Shown here piece by piece: positions 1-18,701 of a stretch of 64,000 nucleotides of DNA. The DNA lies in NCBI GenBank assembly GCA_963966185.1, contig CAWZYM010000384.1, forward strand, positions 491,001-555,000, in the 5' to 3' direction. Below the pieces are notes generated by a model. It worked only from the letters and a program-made list of their open reading frames with translations, had not been told where the DNA came from and did not search any database. The translations under genes and the position numbers were made by a program. Within the stretch, counting starts at the first letter, position 1, and the number at the start of each line of letters is the position of its first letter. Source of the stretch: Rhabditoides inermis. Lineage: Eukaryota > Nematoda > Chromadorea > Rhabditida > Rhabditidae.

Positions 1-3000
1 CGAACCCGGTGGCGGCAGCGTTCTCCTTATCCTCCTCCACCTTCTCTTCCTTGGCTCCGAAGCCCGAAGCGGTCTTCCCGAATCCCGACGCCGCGCCGCC
101 GCCGAAGCCGCTGCTGGCACCACCTCCGAATCCGCTAGTCGCGCCGCTTCCGAAACCACTCGAGCCGCCGCCGCTGCCGAAGCCGGAAGAGGCCTTGCCG
201 AAGCCAGACTCGGCCTTGTTTCCGAAGCCGCTCTTGGGCGCCTCGCCGTCCTTCTCGGGAGACGCAGTGTTGGAGGCGGCGGTGGAGCCGAAGCCAGACG
301 AGCCGCTGCCGCCAAAGCCGCTGCTCTTGCCAAAGCCGCTGCCGCCTGTCGCGGTGCCGCCCTAGAAACACGCTCTTTGGCTACTAGGACAAACAGGACT
401 GGGGTGAATACGGGACAGGTGAGAAGCAAGAGAAGCAAATCATAACATAAGCGGGACATAGGGGTGAGTGAAAGGCAAAGCGTGTGGGTGGATAGAAAAT
501 AAAACGAAAAAGCAGAAAAATATACTGATCTAGGTCTAGGGCGTTTCAAATATAACCACTACTTTATTGCACAAGCGTTCAACAAATCAGAAGCACTCAC
601 CACTCCAAAACCAGTGGCGGGTCCGTTGCCATTGCCGAATCCCCTAGAGCTCTTTCCGAATCCACCCGAAGAGGAGCTTCCGAAGCCACCAGTCGAGTTG
701 CCAAAGCCGCCGCCACCGAATCTGCACGCACACATATACCTCTCTCTCCCCTCTCTCTCCCTCTCACTCACCCTCCGCCGCCGCCTCCTCCTCCTCCACT
801 CTTGGCAAGATCGTGGAGCCATTCCGGCACCTCCTGCTGAGACTCGGTGGCAATCTGAAGCAAATCCATCGTAACTGTAACCCATTATTTATCTATCGTG
901 CACCATCTACCGTATCATGTACCATCACTTCGGTACATCACCATCTACAGTACCCTGTCCCATCACCATCTACCGTACCCCGTTTCCCCTTTGCTCACCG
1001 ACACGATGCCGGGCAGAACCTCCAAGTCCTTGTTCTCGTTGGGATCGACGAAAGAGATGGCCCTTCCAGGCTGGCCGCGGCCCGTGCGTCCGATGCGGTG
1101 CACGTACCTACAAATAATACAACACACATTATTGTATTATAAAAAAACACAACATTCATGCCTATTACATCGTGACGCTAGATCAAAAACATTTTCGAAA
1201 ACCCTGCCAAATGTTTCCATTTCCCACCCCACTCACGTGTCCTTGTCGTCCGGGAGATCGTAGTTGATCACAAGGTTCACTCCAGGCACATCGATACCCC
1301 TAAAATGAATATAAGTTAGAGTTGGGATCGAGCTACACAAAGCACTCAGTACAAAAAACCATGCTACACAATCGGGTGTCATTTTGTCGACACTATTGAG
1401 CTCCGCCCACACAGACCCCGCCCCTGCTGGTATGCACTCACCTCGCCAGCACATCTGTCGCCACCAACACACAGGTGTTTCCGTGAGTGAACTCGCGAAC
1501 CGCCTTCTCGCGAAGGTGCTGGCCGCGGTCACTGCAAGAGAGGAGGTAAGTGAGAGAGGAAGAGAGAGGAGGAAAAGAAAAGAGATACGAGAGATAGGAA
1601 GGGAGAAAGACGCACCCATTGACGGAAAGGGCGCGGATCCCTTCCTTGATGAGCTTGAGTGCGGTGAAGTCGCAAGACTTCTTGGTGCGGGTGAAGACAA
1701 ACGCCCGGAAGCGATTCTTCGACTCTGCAACACCAATATGAAACACGCGGTCCTCCACCTCCCACTGACCGTCCTTCTCCCTCTGCTCGTTGAGGAGCAT
1801 GTCCACCATCGCGGGGTTCTTCTCAGCCATGCCGCTCGTCTGCATGAACTCCTGCTTCACCATACGGTTCGCGCCAGTGCTCTTGTTCGTGATAACCACT
1901 GTGCGGCTGCAAACAAACACCATTCACCAGTCTAACGATTACCAATCCATACAAGGATTGCTTCCCCTCCTGTCCCCCGCACTCACTTGGGCCTCATGTA
2001 ATCCATGGAGAGCTTCTTGATCTCCTGCTTCTCCGTCGCAGTAGCAGAGCACATGACAGTCTGGTGCACCTGCCACCACACACATGACAATTATTCTACC
2101 TCTACCCCATCTTTATACCTCCTACTACACGTTTACCATCACGGCTACATGGGCATACCTTTGGCAGGTCTTCGTGGCGCAGGAAGTAGTCGATGTTGTT
2201 ATCGGCGTCCATCATCCGGTCTGCCTCGTCGAGGATCATCACACGTACACAGTTCAGCTTCAGCTAGAATCAAAACACATGATACATGCCATTCTTTCTC
2301 GGTGTACACTGTGAGGTCTTTCATGAAAATATGTATTCCGTTCGCACTCGCTCAGCTCAACATATCTCATAGACAACATTATGTTGTCCAATAGATTTAC
2401 AGTACCCTAAACTTTTGAACAGTGAAAATATCCTCTCACGTCCACAGTTCCTATCCTAATTGTCAATGTCAAATCACGTTGTCAATGTCAAAATACATGA
2501 AATGGTTAATAGTGTAGCAAGTGCGTACAATGCCCTGCTGGATGAAGTCGCGCATGCGACCGAGAGTCGCCACCACAATGTCGCAGCCGTCCTCGATCTC
2601 GCCTAAATAGGAGATGGTAGATGACAGGGATTAAACAATCGATAAACAAATGAATACTCACCTATGATGGCGAACTTGGCGAGCTGTCCATAGACGCGCG
2701 CCACATGGCATTCAGTGCCTGAATGCACATACTGACATCTACTTCTCATGTCACTCCCCTTTCATCGATCCTACTATTACAGAAATCATCTTCTATGCTA
2801 CTTTTTTCCAATACTCCCAGCTAAAAATCGAACGAGCAATCAACTACCACCGCTACCTTCCCATCACGTCTCTCCCTCTATCTCTCCTCACATACCGTGA
2901 GTGAGTTTCCTGGCCGTCTGGTACATCTGCTCGCACAGATCCCTCGTGGGCAACAGACACAGCGCGTACGGGTGGTACTGCTTGTTCTCGTAGCAGCCAT

Positions 3001-6000
3001 CGCGCTTCGCCTTGATCACCTGCAATCACACATGTCAACATTTGATCCATCTTCACTGAAAATATCGAAGTTCCCTGAACTCGACCTCCACACTTTTTTC
3101 TTAATTGCTCATCACTTTGAGAATTGCCGAAAGCCGAAATCATTCCACACCCGACTCACCTCGCTGATGATGGGTAGAAGGAAGGCAGCACTCTTTCCAC
3201 TGCCAGTGTACGACTGGGCGAGGATGTCCTTGTTGGCGATCAGGTTGGGGATGACGGCAGCCTGGATGTGCGTCGGCTTCGAGTACCTGAAAAACAACAC
3301 AACACTCTCAATTGAATAGCCTGAATTAATTCATAATCATTTACACTCATCAAGCAATCATCAATTTTAATCCATAAATCAATCGATAAATGCACACCCT
3401 GTCGACTCACTTGCACTTATTGAGGACAATGTCGACGAGTTGCTTGTCGAGACCAGAGTTCTCCCATGAACTGCAAACACCAACACAATATTACCACAAA
3501 TCTATCTGTACAAATCTAAGCACAGTTACTGTATGCCCATACCGTAACCGATATACTTCCAAAATGACATTTCGCTTCAAATGTCATACCATCCTATCGT
3601 CTTTTCTCCTCATATCGCAAACGTGCGTTGTGATGATTACTATTACAACTGTCCACCCTCCCCTCCCTCTCCTCCACCCGCCCACTCACTCGATGCGCAC
3701 GTCGGCGTCGTTCTCGGCCAGTCCACTCACGCACACCTCCTGCATGCCTTCCTCCAGACGCTGAGCAGCGTTCAACGCGTCCTGACAATCAATGTATCCA
3801 TCAATCCATCAATCATATCACTCACATTTCTACTACTACCCATCTATACATCAATCAATACACTTCTTTCCCTCCCCTGCCCTCACCGTCTCATAGAGGG
3901 AGTCCACCTCGACCGCTTGCGGAGTCCATCCCAACGGGGCACGAGAAACATCGACTGAAATGAGTTCAATCAATAAATCAATACATGAAAATCATGTGTA
4001 TGTGCTCACCATCTCCCGTCTCGGGATCAATGCGTCCCTCCTCGTCGCCGAACCGACTCTGCACGAATCCACTGCCGCCGCCGCCTCCCTGGCCCTGCAA
4101 CACACACTACCGTCAGAAATAGTTCGTGAAAAACAATCAAGAAGCAACAGAGGTAAATGAATCACAAACGACTGATACTGACACAGCAACATCCGATGTT
4201 AGTATCCGTCACCGTTACGCATATCTCTATAACACAACTGCGACTGCAGTCTACAAATCTACAAATAGCACACAGGAGTAGTAGGAACAGTAGTATAGTC
4301 GGGTAGAAGCGGGGGTAGAAGCAGCGAAGAAGCATGGAGAACTCTATCCTCCATTCACACGACATGACATCAAACCCACTCTGTCATTGAAAGTACTGTT
4401 GTAATAGGTCGAGCTCCTTCCGTATCCTCCTCCACTCTCACCATATCCATTACCCTGGTACTGCAATGCGACATCAGACATCACACGTGGGCGTGGTCTC
4501 AGTGGGCGGGGTCATAGTCGTTACTCACCCCATTTCCTCCATAGCCTCCACCACCTCCGTTGCCGTAGCCGCCACCAGAGTTTCCGTCATCTAAAACAAC
4601 ATGCTTTCCTATACCAAAATCGTTTTCAATTCGCTTCTGGTCTTCTGAAGCACTTGTTTCGTATGTATGAAACGAAACAGGATTTGAGTAGTACAAAATG
4701 GAGAATGGGAGATAGCTAAATCAAATCATAATAGATCACCATGGTTGAAGCCTCCAGATCGGCCAGCTCCACCGAACCCGCCCTTGTTGAACCCGCTGCC
4801 GCCTCCGCCGCCCGCGCGGAATCCACCCGACTGCTGTCCGCCTCCGTCGTTCCCTCCGGCATTGTTAAATCCGCCTCCGCCTCCACTCGAGAAAGATCCG
4901 GCATCGTTGCCACGGTTGAAGCCGCCTCCGCCGCCGCCCGACCGGAATCCGCTCGGCTGCTGCTGCTGTCCGCCCCCGGCGTTGTTGAACGAGCCGCTTC
5001 CGCCTCCGTTCGGGAAACCAGCACCGCCATCATTGTCGCGGTTGTTGAAGCCGCCTCCGCCGCCGCCTGCGCGGAATCCACCAGCACGGTTCCCTCCGTC
5101 TAAACCATCACAACCTTTAGTCATTCATATACTCACTAATGAGTGATCAATTAAAATCGTATTTTTTTCAGCATTAATGAAAACTAATCAACCAATAAAC
5201 CCTAATACTTTCTTTTGGTTAAAATTCAGTTATCATGCATCAACTAAATGTGTATTGTAAACTTGCAGGCAGAGCAACAACCGACTCACTCTGTCCACCG
5301 AGTCCGCCTCCGCTGTCGTTGCCCCTGTTGAATCCGCCTCCTCCGTTGCCGCCTCCTTGGTTTCCACCCCAGCCTCCGCCTCCTCCTCCAGAACCTCCCT
5401 GGTTTCCACCGTCGCGGCCGCCACCGAAACCTCTGCCGGTGTCCTGCTTCTGTCCTCCAAATCCGGAGTTCTGGTACTGTCCTCCGGAACCAGAGTTTTG
5501 GTTCTGTCCGCCGAATCCGGAGTTCGGGTTCTGTCCACCAAATCCAGAGTTCGGCTTCTGTCCACCGAATCCACTGTTCTGGTTCTGCTGGTTGGCAAAG
5601 CCTCCTCCCTGCTGTGCTCCTCCTCCCCCGTTGTTGCCTCCTCCTCCCCAGCCTCCACTGCCGCCACCAAAGTTGTTGCGGTCTGCAAATCAAGTATAAA
5701 CAACGATACGACAACAAACAACAACAATAACTCACTGGCTCCTCCGCCATCATTCTGTCCGCCATCGAAGCTGTTGCTGCTTCCCCTTCCTCCCTGGTTG
5801 CCACCGTTGAATCCGCGCTGGCCACCGCCACCTACAACTATTAACTTAAGAACTATCCAATACAACAACAGCAACAACAACAACAACAACAACATCCACA
5901 CACCTTGGTTGAAGCTGTTGCCACCTCCCTGACCTCCTCCGAACGAGTTCTGCTGCTGCTGCTGCTGAGCACCCTGATTGCCGAATCCAGAACTCTGGTT

Positions 6001-7128
6001 GCCGTCACCGCCAGAGGTATTACCAAATCCTCCTAGATAACAATTAGTTGAACATACTTCCTGCTTAATACATCACATCGCATCTAAGCCAAGTAGCAAA
6101 CTAAAATAGCAAATACTGCACTCGTACAGTACTCACTGTTGTTGTGCTGCTGCGGGGCGCCGAATCCAGACGACTGATTGCCACCCTGGCCGCCAAAGCC
6201 TACACATAATCACATACATTAACAACAACAACAAGCAACAACAACAACCCCCTCCACTCACCACTCGACTGCAGCTGGTTGTGCTGGCTGGAGAAGCCAC
6301 CTCCACCTCCCTGTCCTCCTCCTCCCCCTCCGTTGAATCCACGCTGTCCACCACCACCACCGCCACCTGCAAACACACCAAAGTATATAACAGTTATGTT
6401 ATCATGATAATCGGGATATCTGATGGTTATACAAATCGACACTACCGACTACCGTACCCTCCCCTTCACCACACGCACCATTCTGCTGCTGAGCACCGCC
6501 GCCGCCGAACGAGTTCCCTCCTCCTCCCCCTCCTCCATTCTGCTGTTCGAAGCCGCTCTGCTGGTTGTTCTGGCTGCTGGCTCCGTTGAATCCGCGCGGA
6601 CCGCCGCCGCCTCCCTGATTCGCCTGCTGGCCGAAGCCGCTTCCACCTAAAACAACACACACGTTGATAAATAACCAATCAAGTTAATAATCCAGCATTG
6701 CTCACCTCCTCCTCCCCCTCCTCCTCCCTGTCCGAATCCGCCGGAAGTGGGCGCGGGAGGCTTGCCGTACTCGCTGTTGTTCGACTGGCCTGCAACAACC
6801 ACCATCACGTCACAGCAAATACAACGTCAACATTGAAACGTACTACATTAAACCTATAGCTACAATATAGATTCAATTAATTTCAATAATAATAAACAAT
6901 CAAGTTGTTTGATCAACAAGGTCTTCCCACTTCCACCGAACACAACTCACCAAATCCACTGTTCTGTGCCTGCGCAGGCTGTCCGAAACCGCCGCTGCCG
7001 CGGTTGCCCCCGTCATTAAAGCCTAAACGAGACAATCAAGTACACTTATATACGTATATTTGTTTACAAATATTGACAAACTGGAAAAGACGCAAGCACC
7101 CACCGCGACCGCCGCCTCCAAAAGACAT
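1..7128 (-). CDS. vasa-like: FG/GG-repeat DEAD-box RNA helicase (Vasa/GLH/DDX3 group), 3' end cut by window edge
   Basis: ATP-dependent RNA helicase of the DEAD-box family, probably a germ-granule type. The start is ATG at 7126-7128 (MSFGGGGRG). About 13 exons down to 4008 encode roughly 580 residues of Gly/Asn/Gln-rich sequence with scattered GFG, GFN and FGG motifs. The helicase core follows in exons at about 4098-988. Visible motifs are Q-motif PTHIQ, motif I TGSGKS, Ia PTRDLCEQ, a GG-like VYGQ, Ib VATLGR, II DEAD, III SAT, V ATDVLARGID and VI HRIGRTGR. A conserved C-terminal helix (QQEVPEWLHDLA, about 868-788) resembles the Vasa/DDX3 end. Two more exons (about 727-601 and 364-1) are again FG-rich, and the frame is open at the edge. 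No CCHC zinc knuckles were found, unlike C. elegans GLH proteins. DDX3/Belle cannot be excluded by reading alone. It lies on the same strand as the LETM1 gene, 1.7 kb downstream of it. Confidence 0.88.
880..975. repeat. degenerate short repeat in helicase intron
   Basis: An intron of the DEAD-box gene carries several imperfect copies of a short unit containing ACCATCTACCGTACC-like words. It is probably simple-sequence growth; no coding or RNA structure is claimed. Confidence 0.5.
5450..5589 (-). repeat. 27-bp coding minisatellite in helicase N-terminal exon
   Basis: About five in-frame copies of a 27-bp unit encode nine-residue repeats of the type NSGFGGQ plus two variable residues (KP, NP, NQ, YQ, KQ). 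The unit lies inside the largest FG-rich exon (about 5681-5290). Copies differ mainly at the variable dipeptide, so the unit has expanded while keeping the frame. Confidence 0.8.
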
Positions 7129-8844
7129 GGTGTGTATGGTTCTAGTAACCGGTAAGAAGATAACACCTGTAAGAAATACGACATGTAAAATACGAAGTGT
7201 AATGTCGCGCGCAAAACGAAAAGTTGAAATCGAAATCGCAACAACTGAATCAGTCCCACTCCCATCACTCTCACAGCTTCTTCCATTCACGCAAACACAC
7301 AGAGTGTAATGCAATGTCCAGGCAAATACGATTACGTCTGCCAACTCACACAACAAACATTTGCATATACAATATTATCGCCACGCGGCATCTACACAAA
7401 CCCCACGTGAGATATCAGATATCCCTCGTACAGATACAGATCTATTAACCCTCGTCTCTTTGTCAATTGTTTACATCTAACAGTGACAGTGATACATTGA
7501 ATTGACCATAATATGGTCGCACATGAGGTACGACCATTACATTCGATTTATGAATATCCTCATTGAATCGCGCGAATCGGGTCGAAACCATAGCGAGCAC
7601 AGCAAAAAAGAGCACGTGACGAGGATAGATTTTGTACAGCGAATGTGGAAACGTAGAACACAGCAGGGGCGCATTGCGAAATAGCAACCCCTATCCCCCA
7701 CACTCCCAGTTGAATATGCGGCCGCCTGTCAGCCATCACACACAATACGTAAACACAAAGAAAATAGGAGGAAACTGGAGAAAACCAGAGAGATAACATG
7801 CGCATTGCCAATGTGAAATGAAACGTAACAAAAGACAGTTCGATTCATTATTCACATAATAGAATAGCTGTAAAACATGAATCACACATATTGAGAGAAT
7901 ATAAGTACAACAGTGATAAACGCACTGATAAACATATAAAAATCACCTTATCAAATAGTCAATCGATACCAGATAATGACCATCGGTCACAGACAGCAAA
8001 TCTCTCAACAAAACAAGACGCTCCTCCTTCAGATTACCGTTTCAAACATTTTATACGCATCTCTCAATATATACGTTTCTTTATAATACATGCACGGGGA
8101 CGACACAAGTCGAATGCTCATAACGGATAGGCCAATACGCTGCACATACAATACAATACAGCACTTCTACAAAACTCCAAACACCGCCTTAGCGCCGCGA
8201 ATAGAATAGTTCTAAGAGTAACACTCGAGTAACATGGTTATATACCAAAACGACGACAAAACGAGAAACACGCGACGTGGTGAGCTACCAGAGATAGATT
8301 CGTGAGCCGACTCTCGTGGAGACACGAGAGAGGACAGAGGACGGGCACAGCAGACTCGCAACGCAACACACATATGTACAAGGGACGAGGCAGACACCTG
8401 CTCACTCCCAACAAACAACATAAACACTCTAGCTACATATACAATATCACACTCCAATCAAATACAATACTCTACTACTGATCTCGTCTCCATGTCTCCG
8501 TGCCCTTAGTCTCTGGGAGAGACAGAGAAGGAGAGAAGGAGAGGGGCAGACTAGATGCGCATCGAGGCATGTGTCCACAGCAACACGCCACGTTCCACCT
8601 AGAACATCTTGCAATTATAGGCAAGCCGCGTACCAATCTTTAATCTATTACGCACAACTATTACACTAACACTATCACTTATTGATATACAATGTGCACC
8701 TGACATCGTGGCGACCCCGACAAAACACACATTGACAGCTAAGAGCGAGAACTAATCTCAAGATAATATATCAATGGATCAATCATCACCCTTCTTATAA
8801 ATAAACAAAAGAGCGTCCTCTCAAACCACCCCCACCCCGATCAC
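7129..8844. other. intergenic: helicase upstream region and LETM1 3' flank
   Basis: There are 1.7 kb between the LETM1 stop and the helicase start, both genes on the minus strand. The sequence is AT-rich with many stops in all frames. No further exon, tRNA or repeat family was recognised. The spacing is too large for a typical nematode operon, so separate promoters are likely. Confidence 0.6.
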
Positions 8845-14387
<5,543 letters not shown>

Positions 14388-16579
14388 CTCCTTCACTGTC
14401 CGGGATGATCAGTCAACAAGTACAATCGATAAGTCGATCGCCGCGGGCACCGCGTCGTCGTAGCTGAGCAACTACTCGGGGTCGGTTCGGCAACGAAGCG
14501 AGCCAGACTGGTAGAACCGAAACAACGACCTGCAAAGGAATGATTAGTGATTGTTAATAATGACGGTTTAGTTTAGCTTTGCAATAATACTATTGCGAAA
14601 GCGAAAACGCGAATGACGGGTCAAGAAAACACGATGAGAAGCCGGCCAGTGATGCAAGGGAGTGAAATGAGCGCGCAAAGAGAAAACAACTCAGAAATCG
14701 ATAGTCAATTAGTGGGCATGTCATTGTTCTTGTTACGTTTCTCTCAAACGCTAAAAATATTAGCGGCAGTTTAGAAGCAATTTGAAAAATCACGAAAGCG
14801 GCGGCTGGACACTGAAACACAAACTCTCTCTCGCTAATCAAAGTACACCCAGCCGGACTGCGCGCTCTCTCCTCTCTCTCACCACACCACCACTCACCGC
14901 TGCTCACTGCCCCGAAACACGTTGCCAGTTCTCCCAATGTACAAGATGGAATACTCTTGATTCAGACTACAGTTCTCCTACCCTCACAAACAATCGTTCG
15001 GCGGCACAAACAGACAGTCTCGCACAGAGCACAGCAGCCAAATTGCCGTCGGGTGACAGAAACGTGAGCAAAACATAACAACATTGTCGAGTTGTTTAGA
15101 TAGGCGGTGGCGATCGATACCCCCACACTCACTGACAAGACAGTGGGAAAGGACAAACACCACACGAGTGATGATTTCCACAAGCTATGCACTTTAAAAG
15201 TACAATTGCCATGTACATCCGCTCACATCTAGGAACGAAATGTCGTTTGAAACACACTATCATGAGGTATCGCGTCATTGAGAAGCATAAAGATGACGTG
15301 AACATGTCTCACGGACTTGCCGAAAATGTTTGACACTTGAAGATCATCAACCACCAAAACAACATCAAAAACAACAAAATAATGTTCATAAACAAACGAT
15401 TATTTTAGTACGATCTCAGGGCCGAATAATAGCTAACAACTATAACTCGTTGTACATAGTAGTGTGGAACAAAAACGATGTTGTTGACAAATATTTAAAA
15501 ACCAAATATTAAATAAAAAAAATTGTTTATGCTGAATCAATCAAGTACATCGAAGTGTATAGATCAAACTGAATCTAATTAACTGATCAAATATTCAAAT
15601 TTCGTTTTTTTTTAATCTTGGGGACATTTCATGCATGGCAATGAATGCCCGATCGTCTTCAAAATAATTTTCTTTATTCGTCCACTTTTTCTTTTCAATA
15701 AAATAAAGCTAAGTTAAAACCAGTTTACCTAATTTACCCCTACTACATTTTACAGTGATACGGGAATGTTTTTTTTAATATTCAGTAGAATATTCTATCC
15801 ATCCATTCATTCTAAAATGTTTCAGCTCTGAAACAACGTTTCACAATGAACATATCTAACTAATCTACATTTTCATATGCACAAGGTGGGGGAGGCAGAG
15901 ATGAGAGGAGATGAAGAAGCAGTTAGGTACAGGCAGACATGCTCCGTCACCGCTGCCGGTCTGAAAAATAATTCCACAACTATTTTTGAAACAATACGTT
16001 TCACGAATAACATATCTAACCAAACTACATTTTTCTATAAATCTTCGTTCGTTTTAACTCAATCCAATAGCCCAATGTATTCAAAAATGATCTCTCTCTC
16101 TCTCTCTCTCTCATCTGTTGCGACTGACATGAATGGAAAGAAGCGGAGAGTGGAAAAAATAACGGCTCAAAGAAAAGTCATGCTCGCAAACTATTGGCAA
16201 TCGATTCCAGATTCCACTTCACTTACCGCATATCCCACAGTCTCTGAAAGAATATTAGGGTCATCTGGAACTTTGAGTATTTGACAGTTTTGATAAGGAG
16301 TTCTGAACATGTTCTATATTGCGTTTCAGGCAGGCAGATTACTTGAGGTGCAGTCAGTTCGACACGACATTTCTCTTCGCGATCTAACACGACTTGATCC
16401 GATCAGTCTCAAGTCTCAATCCAGTTCAGTTCTCGCTCTTTTCATAGATGTAAATAATATACCTACTGCGAATACCTTACTTTGAGAATACCTAATTTGC
16501 GTTTTTTTTTGAAAATTAGAATGATTTATGATTATAGGAACATTATATTTATGTTATATATTAATTTTAATGTATATTA
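14388..16579. other. intergenic upstream of LETM1
   Basis: A minus-strand acceptor-like TTGCAG at about 14529-14534 suggests a spliced 5' untranslated exon for LETM1. Beyond that the sequence is AT-rich, with a short (CT)n tract at about 16088-16112. No coding exon with matching splice sites was found. Confidence 0.5.
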
Positions 16580-17013
16580 TAGTGGGTCCACCGTTTTGGC
16601 GGTAGGCAAGTTGCGAATCGTCATTCTTTTATTATGCACAGGCGCATACTTGATTAGTCCGAAGGTTGCTCTCTAGTTCATTGCGCGCTATCTAAACCGG
16701 TGGACCGGTGTCATTTTTGAGAGAAATTTATGGAAATGACATGCAAAATTTCCTATTGTTCATACACTTTCCTCGAAATAACTCTTCAGCCGTTTGTCCA
16801 AAATCGACCAAACTTCACACGTGTATACCTATTGACCTGCTCTACAAACGTATGATCTCAGAATTGAATTATATTTTCTCGGAATATCGTAATTATATAA
16901 ATATTCATTGGTACTGGTGGAATGAGGTGCATTTACATAATTTTCTCATCGGTCTGCGTCATTTCTTTGGCGAAAGATAATTCGCCTACCGCGAAAACGG
17001 GGGACCCACTATA
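16580..17013. mobile_element. MITE-like element with about 30-bp inverted termini and TA flanks
   Basis: The left end reads TAGTGGGTCC, then CCGTTTTGGCGGTAGGC (from 16580). The right end is its near-perfect reverse complement (GCCTACCGCG, then GGGACCCACTA, ending near 17012). TA dinucleotides flank both ends, as for Tc1/mariner-type transposons. The 434-bp interior contains a 90-codon open frame, but it has no recognisable transposase and is AT-rich. It is therefore read as a non-autonomous element. Confidence 0.72.
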
Positions 17014-17067
17014 TATTTAGTAGTGGTTTTGTATTTATGTTTTCAAAACAAATCTGCATGAGCGTTG

Positions 17068-17980
17068 ATGATTGACGTCCTTGTTCTTTTCATTAGTATT
17101 CGGCGAAGGCTTGCACTGTGGAATATGATGAGCTGCGTGTTTGTTCCAGTTGTCAGTTTGTTCCAGTTCCCTGCGATGTTCTCTCCTTTCATCCTTCCAT
17201 CCATCGCAGCATGCCTCATCGCCGGAGCAATGGGCGAGTGGAATGACACGGTCGGTACGTGACAGAAGTCACAACGTATTGATACATAATATAATAATTG
17301 GGATTTCTTTATTCAATTTCAAATGTATCCGCAAACTAAAACACTGACGTTCATCGACGGACAGATAGTCTGTCCTGCATTCTAACAATCATGTATTCTT
17401 CTTTCAGAATCTGCGCATCAACCGCCACGACCTGTTCGCATTCGATGAAGACCGTGCAGTCAGTGTTCCCCCTTTTTTCAAATTATGCTGCCAGGGAAAA
17501 CAAGTGGCTGACCGAACTTGCAGGTCGCATACCCGTACGTGTCGAATTACACGCGAGAGGAGATCGTGAGTGGGACGAGCATCATCTTCGTTGTGTTGAC
17601 GGATATGCGGCATGGGATGGAGGGGCTGACGAGGGAGAGGCAGTTCGAGGAGGGAGTGCTGCGACAACTCAATGAGCTCATCGCACAGGCGAGGAACAAG
17701 GTACGTCACACACCTCGTACACCCGAAACACTAGCAAGAAACGAAAATGCCGTTTTTTATTCTCCTTTTATAGTATATACTAATATACTTTACTAATATA
17801 GTATATACTTTTATACTAACAGTGTTGTGATCAAGAAAAGCAAGCAATTTGTTGCAGTTCGCTACAACGACTGCTCGCTCCGAGTACAATTCTTTGGGCG
17901 AGAAAATCGAGAGCAACACTGGCAGTGACACGAATCTGTATGAAGAGGTGGCTGCGACCAGCTCTCCCACGGCTACCTGA
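17068..17980 (+). CDS. small putative membrane protein, possibly a truncated lipid phosphate phosphatase relative
   Basis: Four exons can be joined in phase: about 17068-17250, 17408-17460, 17524-17700 and 17858-17980 (TGA 17978-17980). The product has a hydrophobic stretch (SPFILPSIAACLIAGAMG) and a loop LFAFDED..VAYPYVSNYT. A second hydrophobic stretch (GTSIIFVVL), a charged helix and an acidic Ser/Thr tail ending SSPTAT follow. The loop with YPY between two hydrophobic segments resembles the first luminal loop of lipid phosphate phosphatases. However, the catalytic PAP2 motifs KxxxxxxRP, PSGH and SRxxxxxHxxxD are absent. The first donor is weak (GTCGGT) and the start is uncertain. It could be a degraded gene or an unrelated small protein. 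Confidence 0.38.
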
Positions 17981-18701
17981 CTCGTTCCAGGCGTATTTCA
18001 CCACATCCCGATACCTCCGATATCTAGTCCTCGCTCACTCAAACTACAACTGCTCTGAGAAGGTAATTTAGTGTTTGCTAATTATGATAAACGTTTTCAG
18101 GTAGCGTCCGAAAAGCATCACATCGACTCTATAAATGCTCTCACTGAAATGGACGGAGTGAGAGTAGTGACATACTGTAGACAAGAAAAAGGACGTCTCG
18201 AGAAGTTCTGACATTGATGTATTACGTATCTAACGTATGATTAATGACTTTAATTTTAATAAAATAATTTGTTTTGCCATAAATCATTTCGTGAGAAAGA
18301 CGTACTGTGAGAGAGAGAGAAGATGGGTGACAAACAAGAAACATTCATTTTCAGAGTTTGACTCTGTTGGCGGAGAAAATCAGTTTTTAGGATGTTATCA
18401 TTATTATGGACATCAAACACCAACAGTATGAGTCGCACGCAACACCCCTGTGGTAGATCACAATTCACAAGCCGAACAAACCTTTACTCGTAGGCAACTT
18501 GTCAGTCAATAAACTTCTGATCCGTCCTAATAGGTTTCCGTGAATTCCCAGCGCAGCAAATACAACTTTTTACATAAGAAGTTGTGATTTATAGTGTATA
18601 ACCATATTACGTTCTTTTTTTGAAACAACATTCTTCACAACATATCTTTTTTATTTATTTTTCCCGTGCTGGGTTTTTTCCTGCCCACCTGAAATAGTGT
18701 A

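Noticed and set aside
4741..5103. Long plus-strand frames over the helicase exons (also at 9-365 and 5235-5699)
   Set aside because: They are antisense shadows of the Gly-rich minus-strand exons; the Pro/Ala-rich products reflect the same GC-rich repeats.
16708..16980. 90-codon frame inside the MITE at 16580-17013
   Set aside because: AT-rich, with no transposase motif and bounded by the inverted ends; no splice partner or family resemblance.
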